This document shows, piece after piece, positions 8,900 to 16,993 of a DNA stretch of 64,000 bases. The position numbers and the translations under genes are program-made. The notes beneath the pieces are model-generated. The model was given only the letters and a program-made list of their open reading frames with translations, was not told the DNA's origin and made no database searches. The stretch comes from Peptoclostridium acidaminophilum DSM 3953 (GTDB lineage Bacteria; Bacillota; Clostridia; Peptostreptococcales; Peptostreptococcaceae). Each line of letters opens with the position of its first letter. Position 1 is the stretch's first letter. The stretch lies in NCBI RefSeq assembly GCF_000597865.1, contig NZ_CP007453.1, positions 186,001-250,000 of the forward strand, given 5' to 3'.

Positions 8900-9061
8900 A
8901 TGGGAGTCAACTATAGGAAATGCCCAAAATGCGGTTCGAAGAATTCATTGAAAATCATATACAGAAAGCCAAGCTACAGTTTTTTGTTAAACGATGAAAG
9001 AGTCAAATTTGGAGGCTGTAGTTTTATACTTGATAGCCCTGAATACTTCTATGAGGATTGA
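8900..9061 (+). CDS. small zinc-ribbon-like protein, ended early by TGA
   Basis: The N-terminus has CPKCGSKN followed by GGCSFILDSPEYFYED, the pattern of small zinc-ribbon proteins that normally end with a second Cys pair. TGA (9059-9061) sits where such proteins have a Cys (PEY-x-C-x-x-C), and the frame stays open for 16 more plausible codons (ENEWDRKQVADAAYIE) to a TAG at 9110. A Cys codon (TGC or TGT) mutated to TGA is the simplest reading; the first Cys of that pair is already Tyr, so decay is likely. Start ATG 8900 follows AAGGGGG. Confidence 0.55.
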   Translation: MGVNYRKCPKCGSKNSLKIIYRKPSYSFLLNDERVKFGGCSFILDSPEYFYED

Positions 9062-9170
9062 GAAAATGAATGGGACAGGAAGCAGGTTGCTGATGCGGCC
9101 TACATTGAATAGATGGTGTGTTTGAGGGTTTTTAAAGGTTAAAACAATAAAACTATTGGGGGTTTTCAGA

Positions 9171-9530
9171 TTGACGAAAAAATTCTTGTTGGAGCAATGC
9201 AGAAGGTCGACAGTATTCGATTTTAAAGAAACGGAAAACGAGCCTTATTGGAGGAATCATGACGAAGGAAAGGAATCTATCAGGCGCGAGTTTGTGGAGT
9301 TTTTAAACACCATGGATGATGTGAACCGCAAAAAAATAGAAAAATGGCTGAGGGGCATAATGAAGGTTTCCTGGGATGTATATGATGAGATAGATGGCAA
9401 GTATGACTATACTGTTGAACACATGACTCCGGAGGAAGATAGAAGATATGCATATCACGAAGGGCGGGAGTGCATGGCTGATCTTCTTCTGAGAATCATC
9501 ATGAAGAAGGAGTATATTTGGAAGGTTTAA
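9171..9530 (+). CDS. hypothetical protein, unrecognised
   Basis: About 119 aa from TTG 9171, which follows a GGGGG stretch by nine bases; TTG 9156 is an alternative. The protein is highly charged, with no membrane segment or signal peptide. Features include a central KKIEKWLRGIMKVSWDVYDEI helix and a C-terminal RRYAYHEGRECMADLLLRIIM. No family recognised. It lies in decayed accessory DNA after the zinc-ribbon gene, so it may be the remains of a larger mobile region. Confidence 0.5.
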   Translation: MTKKFLLEQCRRSTVFDFKETENEPYWRNHDEGKESIRREFVEFLNTMDDVNRKKIEKWLRGIMKVSWDVYDEIDGKYDYTVEHMTPEEDRRYAYHEGRECMADLLLRIIMKKEYIWKV

Positions 9531-10638
9531 TGGATACCAGAGATTAGTTATACTAAATTGTTTTATTGTTTCCGGGTTTTTCATGATTTTAAATTGAGAG
9601 TATTTAGAAAAGTTTGAAATAAGCAAGGAAAAGTTCTTTTTGATAAGAGAGGAGTATATATGTCTGCGGTGGCTATATTTTGATTGGCAGAAGGAATAAC
9701 AGTTATTTCAGATACTCGAGAAACAATTGTTGATTACGAATTAGACATACATTTAAACTATTTGACGATTACTTGATGGAAATTTTCCTGTTCAAAAAAG
9801 GATGTTTATAGCTTTATCTAGAAATTGTTATTTTGGTGTTATGAAAAATTTGATGCAGATATTCCAGAATGAAATAAATTAAGAAAGCATCCTACATTAT
9901 TGTTGGATTTGTTTGTTTTGTTGATTTAAGGAGATTGAAAATGACAGTTCAATTAACGGCAAGGATTTTTCTTTTTCCGTTTTTGTTCTTCAAATATTGA
10001 TAGCTGAATATATGAGGCGTTATTGGAATTTAATGTATTTTGAAATATTTGAGTAAAAAATGTATAATGAGGATATGCACATCAAGATGTAAATCAATTG
10101 TGTTCGGAGGATTGAAAATAGATGAGATTCAGAAAAAACTAATTGAATTGTCACAGCGGGTTTTTTGATAGCGACGATGATGCAATTGGCTGCATATTTA
10201 TCAGAATTTGATAGGTTCAAGGGAAACCGTACATATAACAATAGTTTTGCTAACGTATCTTTAAATCAAGGTGATTTCCAAACTACAACAAATATGCTAC
10301 AAGAGCCGATGCACGCATATTCGCCAAGGCACTACCATACTCTTAATACAATTTAATCAACAAGATAGTTAATATATCTGATGTATCCCAGCGCCTTATT
10401 ATATTCGATAACAAATCAACTGTACTACAAGCCCCTACATATTCAAACTGTACCGTACAGGTATAGTCACGGGCTCTGAAGCCAAAGGAACATTCAAGTA
10501 CGAAAGCAACATTACAAGTATTGAAATGGCTAAAACATAAGCAGGGTGGTAAAGCCAGAAGGACGTAAACATTTACATTAGGTAACCAAGTTCAGACTCA
10601 TGATTCAGGGGCAATGACTACTGCACGATAGGGGACAA
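9531..10638. other. accessory region without intact genes
   Basis: About 1.1 kb of A/T-rich DNA with only short broken frames in all six readings, consistent with decayed genes. A frame reading YIFKLYRTGIVTGSEAKGTF and on to TAA at about 10535 looks like the C-terminus of a lost protein. Nothing here supports an intact gene. Confidence 0.5.
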
Positions 10639-10863
10639 GGTCAATATGCAACCAAGATAAACGAGTATGGATAGTAAATTTATAACAACCCAGCATATAA
10701 ACTCAAAAGAATAGATGCAAAGCATGGTAGAAATATATACGGCTCAAACAGTCAAGAAGAATATAATGCCGTAATGAAGAAAACCAATGAAAATTTGTCA
10801 TTAATTAAAGTATACGAGGAGGTATATTATGGATTTTACAATATTCAATCAAATAGTAGATGA
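10639..10863 (+). pseudogene. decayed C-terminal reading frame, possibly a toxin tip
   Basis: One frame reads GQYATKINEYG, two consecutive stops, then IYNNPAYKLKRIDAKHGRN and IYGSNSQEEYNAVMKKTNEN to a stop at 10861. The good codon pattern on both sides of the stops suggests a recently broken gene. It overlaps the start of the next gene by 35 bases. A toxin C-terminus followed by an immunity-type gene is one possible reading; no family is recognised. Confidence 0.4.
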
Positions 10864-11245
10864 AATTTGCCAAATTAGACGAGATTTAAATGCTTTAGTT
10901 AACACTTTATTGGATGATGGAAACGATGCATCTGATATTGATGAGATGTTAAAATATATAAATGCTAGATTTAAAGCCAAGAATATTGAACATGATTTAA
11001 GTGTGATATCAGAGATATTATTTGCATTAGGTGATTTATATGACTTGAGTTTAAATGTAGAAAGCGAAAAAGACAAATTTTTAACACTTAAGTTATATAA
11101 TTCTAATAAAGATAGGCTTGAGCGAAGATTTAACAATTTAATTGAGTATTTAAAAACAAGTAATTTAATAGACTATAGACTTATTAATTTAGCGAATGAT
11201 ATGAAAAAAATATATAAACAAGTTATAGATGAAATTATAGTGTAA
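10829..11245 (+). CDS. unknown helical protein, first gene of MORN-AAA+ cassette
   Basis: 138 aa, strongly A/T-rich coding, all-helical by composition, no signal peptide or membrane segment. ATG 10829 has an excellent AGGAGG site. Leucines and acidic residues are spaced as in helical bundles (IVDEICQIRRDLNALVNTLL and later DRLERRFNNLIEYLKT). It lies 38 bases before the AAA+ ATPase and probably forms an operon with it and the 94-aa protein after it. It could be a partner or substrate of the ATPase, or an immunity protein for the decayed frame before it. No family recognised. Confidence 0.6.
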   Translation: MDFTIFNQIVDEICQIRRDLNALVNTLLDDGNDASDIDEMLKYINARFKAKNIEHDLSVISEILFALGDLYDLSLNVESEKDKFLTLKLYNSNKDRLERRFNNLIEYLKTSNLIDYRLINLANDMKKIYKQVIDEIIV

Positions 11246-11283
11246 TAGAGTGTAGGCAATAAATATAAAATTGGAGAAGAATA

Positions 11284-12417
11284 ATGTTTGGAAAATTTGA
11301 AGAAAGATATTATAAAAATGGTAATTTGAAATTTGAAGGAATAGTTAAGAATGGAGAAGCTAATGGATATGGCAAAGCTTACTATGAAACAGGAGAGTTA
11401 AAATATGAAGGTGAATGGGCTAATGGAACATACCATGGAAAAGGAATAGAATATAACTTAGAAGGAAACATACTTTATGAAGGTGAATGGATTAATGGAA
11501 TCAAATCCTATCAAATTGAAATATCTAATAAGTTAGAAAAAGCAATAGATATCAAGAAGCTAGATGAGTATATGAATGAACTAAACTCTCTAATCGGACT
11601 CCATGGGGTAAAAAAAGAAATAAATAGTATAATTAATTTTATAAAGGTGCAAAAACTTAGAAAAGAAAGAGGTTTTTCTATACCTTCAATATCTCTTCAT
11701 CTAGTATTTACAGGTAATCCAGGAACAGGAAAAACAACTGTTGCAAGGTTAGCGTCAAAAATATATCATGAGCTTGGTTTTTTGACAAGAGGACATTTGA
11801 TTGAAACGGATAGAACTGGCCTTGTAGCAGGTTATGTGGGACAAACAGCACTTAAGACCAAAGAAATTGTAAAAAATGCATTAGGAGGAGTGCTTTTTAT
11901 AGATGAAGCATATAGTCTATCATCTGATGATGGATATGGTCAGGAGGCAATCGATACTTTAATGAAATTGATGGAAGACTATAGAGAGGACTTAGTTGTT
12001 ATTGTAGCAGGGTATCCTGATTTAATGAACAAATTTTTAGTATCTAACCCAGGATTAATGTCTCGATTCAATAAATATATAGATTTTGATGATTATAATG
12101 AGAATGAATTGTTTGAAATTCTGAATTATATGTGTAAAAATAATTCATATATTTTAGATGATGATAGCGAAAAATTTGTAAAAGAATTTATAGCAAAATT
12201 AGTGACTAATAAGAGTGGGAATTTTGGAAATGCCAGGTTAATAAGAAATTTATTTGAAAAAAGTATAGCCTATCAAGCTAATAGAATAATGAATTTAGAT
12301 ATAATAAAAGATAATGACTTAAAAGTTATTAAAAAGAATGATTTTATGAGAGTTATTCAAAATAATGATTTGAAAAATGATGGGGGCATTATAAATACAG
12401 CATCTTCTACTTTGTAA
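11284..12417 (+). CDS. AAA+ ATPase of CbxX/SpoVK/EccA type with N-terminal MORN repeats
   Basis: 377 aa. Residues about 5-75 hold three MORN-like repeats (YYKNGNLKFEG, YYETGELKYEGEW, YNLEGNILYEGEW). Residues about 95-340 form a CbxX/CfqX-type AAA+ domain: LIGLHGVKKEI, Walker A FTGNPGTGKTT (142-152), Walker B VLFIDEAY (203-210), a sensor region VVIVAGYPD and an arginine-finger region NPGLMSRF. Such ATPases remodel proteins, for example EccA in type VII secretion, Rubisco activase CbbX and sporulation SpoVK. The MORN fusion is unusual and could bring the enzyme to a membrane or a partner. It is the middle gene of a three-gene, A/T-rich cassette. Function of the cassette is unknown. Confidence 0.88.
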   Translation: MFGKFEERYYKNGNLKFEGIVKNGEANGYGKAYYETGELKYEGEWANGTYHGKGIEYNLEGNILYEGEWINGIKSYQIEISNKLEKAIDIKKLDEYMNELNSLIGLHGVKKEINSIINFIKVQKLRKERGFSIPSISLHLVFTGNPGTGKTTVARLASKIYHELGFLTRGHLIETDRTGLVAGYVGQTALKTKEIVKNALGGVLFIDEAYSLSSDDGYGQEAIDTLMKLMEDYREDLVVIVAGYPDLMNKFLVSNPGLMSRFNKYIDFDDYNENELFEILNYMCKNNSYILDDDSEKFVKEFIAKLVTNKSGNFGNARLIRNLFEKSIAYQANRIMNLDIIKDNDLKVIKKNDFMRVIQNNDLKNDGGIINTASSTL

Positions 12418-12447
12418 ACAAAAATATAAAGATAAGGAGGTAAGTGT

Positions 12448-12732
12448 ATGAATGATTTAATGAAAGAATCATTTGATATATCAGGAAGAATAAATTTGGT
12501 TAGATTTGGAGATTGTTATAAGATGGCATGTACGTTACCCATAGATGATGAAGCTAAAGAATACATAAAGCATATAGATTATGTTTTTAGAAAATGTAAA
12601 GAAATTTTAGATAATAATGGGAATATAGCTATATATCAAACGGCTAAATGTACAGGTTCTCCAGATAAATTAATAACAACCAAAAAAGAATTAGAGAAAT
12701 TTAAAAAACACTTCGATACGATATATAAATAA
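12448..12732 (+). CDS. unknown 94-aa protein, last gene of MORN-AAA+ cassette
   Basis: 94 aa with a strong AAGGAGG site, 30 bases after the ATPase. Mixed alpha/beta composition with two Cys in the first half, a third in IYQTAKCTG, and a charged C-terminal helix KKELEKFKKHF. No signal peptide or membrane segment. Not recognised. Its base composition matches its two upstream neighbours and differs from the G/C-richer genes further on, so the three were probably acquired together. Confidence 0.55.
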   Translation: MNDLMKESFDISGRINLVRFGDCYKMACTLPIDDEAKEYIKHIDYVFRKCKEILDNNGNIAIYQTAKCTGSPDKLITTKKELEKFKKHFDTIYK

Positions 12733-12791
12733 TATTAATACTAGCTAATAAAAGTAGAGAAATCCAACTGATTTTATTTAGAGATACTGGT

Positions 12792-13100
12792 ATGGCCAAA
12801 AGATATACCTTAGATGAACGGCGGGAAGCGGTTAAATGGGCATGGAAACTTTGCATCAAAGCAACATCAGATTATGCGGGGCATTAATTTGTATACCTTT
12901 TATACCTAGATCAACAAAGTCCGTAAGCGCAACGATTCGTTATAGAAAATTGTGCCGGATAAAATTCCAGAAGTTCTTGGAGGTGCGGACATAAAGTTGG
13001 ACACGAATGGGACTCTGAAAGGAGTAAGAAAAAGTGTATTCAACGTATCAAAGAAAAAGGCATCGCAACTTTACAAGCGGTGTGGTTTGTAGCCAAAATC
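12792..13100 (+). pseudogene. decayed transposase remnant
   Basis: MAKRYTLDERREAVKWAWKL and a following KATSDYAGH open like a transposase N-terminus, then the frame breaks repeatedly; a further stretch reads IQRIKEKGIATLQAVWFVAK. Just before it, 12740-12786 resembles 28491-28537, supporting an old mobile-element edge. Confidence 0.4.
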
Positions 13101-13110
13101 ATGACAGTGT

Positions 13111-13367
13111 GCACAATTTAGCGATATTCGAACTTTTTAGCGTTAATGAATAATGCTAAATTGTATCAAAATCAAGGTGATTAGACAAACAGGTACACCA
13201 ATTTTGATACGATGCAAAGCCCTTGATTTCAAGGGCTTTTTGCTGTTTTTGGGATTAAAGCAGTTTCAAAACAGGTATAAATATTTAAAATGCACACATT
13301 TCTGCCAAAAAATGCACACCCCGGGTGCATTTTTCTCAAGGTGTGTGCACCTTTTAGCAGAATTATT
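13111..13367. repeat. intergenic mosaic repeat, copy R1
   Basis: Roughly 260 bp closely similar to 22103-22377. It contains a TTTAGCG/GCTAAA inverted motif, ATTTTGATAC with its complement GTATCAAAAT, a terminator-like AAAGCCCTTG-ATTT-CAAGGGCTTTTT (13216-13241), and a GTGCAC-rich hairpin (AATGCACACC with GGTGTGTGCAC). No coding content. Related units occur near 30850, 35280 and 50911. Confidence 0.75.
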
Positions 13368-13405
13368 TGTCCATAAAAGAATACTGATAATGTGGAGGAT
13401 GTTTC

Positions 13406-14053
13406 GTGAAAAAGTTAATTATAGTATGTGAAGAAAAATTTAAACCGTATGGAGATTTCTTGGCTCAACTTATAAGCCTTGAAGATGATGAAGCTGATGA
13501 TATTATCGGGGTAAAAGATGGTGTGGTAGCAGCTCAAGTATGGACGGAGAAAGAATATACCGCAAATGCAGCACAGATATCTTCAGAACAGTACATTTTG
13601 TTTATTGGAAACAGTAAGCTGATTAAAGATAAAAGATTGCATATGCAGAAGAAATTTTCTGAATATGGAATGCAATATTGTTGGCTTGGTAAACAAAGTG
13701 TATTGTTTGTTGATAAAGTGGTTTCCATTGATGAATATGATAATTTTATTGAATACGCAAAGGGAAGCAAACCAGAGATTACAAAGCTTATTGAAAGAAA
13801 ATCAGATGTAATGGCAGTGCCGGAACCAACCGTTGAAAATGAAAAAGAAGAAGTAAATGGATTTAAAAAGCTGTTGGCCTCTATGCAAGCAATCCCGGTT
13901 GCTATAGTGAACGCACCTGTAAGAGGAGTGAATGTGTTTACGAAGGTTACTAATAATAAGAAGATAGAAGAGCAGGAATATTCATGCTTAGTTCTTATAT
14001 TTTATCTGAAAGGATTAAGTGAGTTTTTAGGATTGAGTGAGGAACAATTATGA
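13406..14053 (+). CDS. unknown protein, first gene of an overlapping pair (candidate defence system)
   Basis: 215 aa from GTG 13406 with a GGAGG site. The first half looks like a compact alpha/beta domain (MKKLIIVCEEKFKPYGDFLA, ISSEQYILFIGNSKLIKDKR, YCWLGKQSVLFVD); the second half has an acidic linker and a segment AIPVAIVNAPVRGVNVFTKV, then a hydrophobic stretch CLVLIFYLKGL. It overlaps the next gene by four bases (ATGA), so the pair is translationally coupled. No family recognised. It stands at the start of an island that continues with DUF262 restriction-type genes, which suggests defence, but this rests on position only. Confidence 0.65.
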   Translation: MKKLIIVCEEKFKPYGDFLAQLISLEDDEADDIIGVKDGVVAAQVWTEKEYTANAAQISSEQYILFIGNSKLIKDKRLHMQKKFSEYGMQYCWLGKQSVLFVDKVVSIDEYDNFIEYAKGSKPEITKLIERKSDVMAVPEPTVENEKEEVNGFKKLLASMQAIPVAIVNAPVRGVNVFTKVTNNKKIEEQEYSCLVLIFYLKGLSEFLGLSEEQL

Positions 14054-15101
14054 TGGTAGGTTTTCAAGAAGGATATGAATACTTTGAAAAGAATGCCGGG
14101 GGCATCATGGGTGCTTTTAAAGGTGATGATTTTGGTACGGCAAGAGCCGCATATGTTGATTCGGTTAACGAAGAAATAAGCTTGCTTGAAAAAAGCATAA
14201 ACGATTTTATGGGAAAACAAACTCCCAATAAAATGTTAAAAGGAGATATTGCTGAATTTTGGCACGCAGGCACATTTAATGTAAATGCTGCAACAAATGA
14301 ATCAGCTCATCGAGTAATTGTCGACCGCAGCCATGATTTTGGGTCAGTTGATGCATCAAGTAATTTCGGTGAAAACTTCGGCCTGAAATACTATGGGAGT
14401 GGCCAAGAAAGTGCTCGCACACAGGCGGTCAGTGTGTTTCAACGCTTTAAGGAATATCAAACCACAGGCGGTAAGGACAGTTTAGAAAAGTATCTGGCAG
14501 ATAGAAATTATTCAGATGTGGATTTTGTCTTAAATGATCCTATTTATTCAGGGCAGATTAGAATAATACCACATGACCAATTGACAGAGGCAACAGATTG
14601 GCTGGAACGCATGATAAAAACAGAAGGAGCAAGACGTCCAGAGCAGGTTAAGCGTTATCAAGAAACATTAGATTTACTAAGAGATAGAATGGCTGATAAT
14701 AAGGGAAACGAATCGATTCCTTTGAGTAAAGCAAATTCCGAGAAACTTGCTGCAATTGCCAAAGAAGGCAAATTTAAAGCCGATGATTTTGGAATTTCTG
14801 CACCTGATGTGTTATCACTTGAACTTGTAATGAAGGAATCATTAAAAGCCGGTTTGAGTGCAGCGGTCATTTCACTTGTTCTTAGAGTCGGTCCCGAAAT
14901 ATATGAAACAATCGATTATCTAATAAAAAATGGTGAGATTGAAGAAGGTCAGTTTAAGAAGATAGGATTTGCAGCAGTATCGGGCAGTTCAGAAGGTTTT
15001 ATTCGTGGTAGTGTAGCAGCTGCGCTTACAGCTTGCTGTAAGAGTTAAAATGTACACATAGCATTGGACACATATTCTAAAAAATAAGATAAAATAAGAA
15101 C

Positions 15102-15422
15102 ATGAGCAGAATGAGAAGAAACTGGACCCCTGAGGAGAAAGCCGCAATAGTGCTTGAACTCCTTCGCGAAGAAAGCACATTGGCTGAAATCGCTAAAAAA
15201 TATGATGTATCACAACAATTAATTAGTCGCTGGAAAGCAGAGTTTTTATCCAACATGTCCGCCGTATTTGATAAGAAGAACGAAAACATTGAAAAGATTC
15301 AGCGCGAACATGAAGATGAAAAGGAGCATCTTATAAAGAAAATTGGTGAACTCACACTGGATGTAGACTGGCTTAAAAAAAAACAGGTGCAAATCTCACA
15401 AATGAAGAAAAAAGGTCGCTGA
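15102..15422 (+). CDS. IS3-family OrfA, copy 2
   Basis: Protein identical to the 4744-5064 product: helix-turn-helix plus coiled coil, with the A9 slippage site at 15375-15383. Confidence 0.92.
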   Translation: MSRMRRNWTPEEKAAIVLELLREESTLAEIAKKYDVSQQLISRWKAEFLSNMSAVFDKKNENIEKIQREHEDEKEHLIKKIGELTLDVDWLKKKQVQISQMKKKGR

Positions 15423-15466
15423 TTGAATGGACTGATTCAGATCTAACAGTCAAACATCAATGTGAA

Positions 15467-16255
15467 TTGATTGATTTGCCACGATCCAGTGCATATCACA
15501 AGCCTGTTGAAATAAGCCCATCGAAGGATGAGATTACCATAAAAAATGCCATTGATAGAATTCACTTTGACGAACCTTCATACGGTGTTAGAAGGATACG
15601 CAATGAGCTATGCAAACTCGGATTCAACCATGTGGGCAGACGCTTGGTTAAGCGATACATGCAGGAAATGGACATTACCTGCTTCTATCCTGGCCCTAAT
15701 TTGAGTAAGCGTGCAAAACAATCCAAGACATACCCATATCTCTTAAGACATCTTGACATTAATCGTCCAAATCAAGTCTGGTCTATTGATATCACTTATA
15801 TAGGAACCCCGACAGGATTTGTATATCTAACAGCCATAATCGACTGGTATTCAAGATTTATCGTAGGTTATACCATTAGCAACACTTTGCAAACAGATAT
15901 GGTCATACGCGCAGTAGAAAGCGCTGTAAAGGAGCACGGCATGCCCGAAATTATTAACAGTGATCAAGGCAGCCAATTCACATCACAAGCTTACATTGAT
16001 TGTATTAAGCATCTAAAAATGACTAAAATCAGCATGGACGGCAAAGGCCGAGCAACTGACAACATAGCAATTGAAAGATTTTTCCGTTCATATAAGTGGG
16101 AACGCTTGTATTTGCTGTGCCCTGAAACTGTTCATGAAGTTAAATCACTCACAAAAGAATACATAGAAACATACAATTACAAAAGAGGGCATCAGAGTTA
16201 CAACTACCGCACACCAGCTGATGTGTATTACGGACATCAGCCACTTGCAGCCTAA
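15467..16255 (+). CDS. IS3-family OrfB, copy 2
   Basis: Protein identical to the 5109-5897 product, with an intact D-D-E core; probably expressed as an OrfAB fusion through the upstream A9 slippage site. Confidence 0.92.
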   Translation: MIDLPRSSAYHKPVEISPSKDEITIKNAIDRIHFDEPSYGVRRIRNELCKLGFNHVGRRLVKRYMQEMDITCFYPGPNLSKRAKQSKTYPYLLRHLDINRPNQVWSIDITYIGTPTGFVYLTAIIDWYSRFIVGYTISNTLQTDMVIRAVESAVKEHGMPEIINSDQGSQFTSQAYIDCIKHLKMTKISMDGKGRATDNIAIERFFRSYKWERLYLLCPETVHEVKSLTKEYIETYNYKRGHQSYNYRTPADVYYGHQPLAA

Positions 16256-16993
16256 TATTTTATCACGAAAGGAGACTTATCTTAGAAAATCGAATTTCGT
16301 GTCTTGACAAGCGTGCACATTATAAGTGGATTGCTTGGAGAAACGCTAAAAGATATTAATCCTGGTGTTGTAGGTGCAGTTACTGTAATTGCAATGAACA
16401 CTTTGAAGAACGCATATCAGGTAGCAACAGGGAAGAAAACTCGAATCGAATTATCCAATGAATTAATAAGAGATATGTTTGTAACAACATCATTCATTGT
16501 TGGAGGATCCGTAGGACAAATTGTATTAAACCAACTTCCCGTGGTTGGATATATGATTGGAAGTTTAGTGGGTTCTGTGATTGGTTCTTTCACATATAAT
16601 GCTGGATACAAAGTTGTGATATCTTTCTGCGTAGATACTGGCATTACAATGTTTGGGCTTGTTGATCAGGACTACTCACTTCCTGAAGATGTAATTAAGG
16701 ATATTGGATTGGAAACATTTGACTATGAAACCTTCCAGCCTGAATCTCTTGAGCCAGAAACATTTGAGTTTGAGACGTTCGCTTTTGATTCGATTCAACC
16801 TGACTCCTTAGGTATTAAATATTTAAGACGTGGAGTTATTGGTATATCCAAGATAGGCTATGTTGAATAAGGCTCGATATGCTCCTATAAACGAAAGACA
16901 ATAGAGGATATGTTTCCAAGAACTACCGTGGATATGTTCCAGATAAAAATAGGAGTAAGTATTCCATAATATATAGCTAGGAGAATTAAGAAG

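Larger units (their letters stand above)
15046..16324 (+). mobile_element. IS3-family element, copy 2 (1279 bp)
   Basis: Appears identical to the copies at 4688 and 36766, with the same ends. Flanked by the 3-bp duplication AGT (15043-15045 and 16325-16327). Confidence 0.95.
14050..16870 (+). pseudogene. unknown protein with glycine-rich membrane segments, interrupted by an IS
   Basis: Coding parts 14050-15045 and 16328-16870; removing the IS and one AGT gives one frame of 512 aa. Residues 1-270 are soluble: MLKGDIAEFWHAGTFN, GLKYYGSGQESARTQA, IYSGQIRIIPHDQL and RRPEQVKRYQETLDLL look like conserved blocks. From about 275 on come hydrophobic, glycine-rich stretches (KAGLSAAVISLVLRVGPEIY, GFIRGSVAAALTACC, FIVGGSVGQIVLNQ, MIGSLVGSVIGSF) typical of membrane or pore-forming parts, then an acidic tail with repeated E-T-F and E-P motifs. 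No family recognised. Coupled to the preceding gene. The IS should inactivate it in this genome. Confidence 0.8.

Noticed and set aside
8900-9112. Selenoprotein reading through TGA
   Set aside because: The neighbouring Cys is already replaced and no clear SECIS hairpin is visible; kept only as a low-interest finding.
10530-10640. A second c-di-GMP-like riboswitch suggested by GGTGGTAAAGCCAGAAGGACG
   Set aside because: The order of conserved elements is wrong and there is no closing GGTTGC helix.
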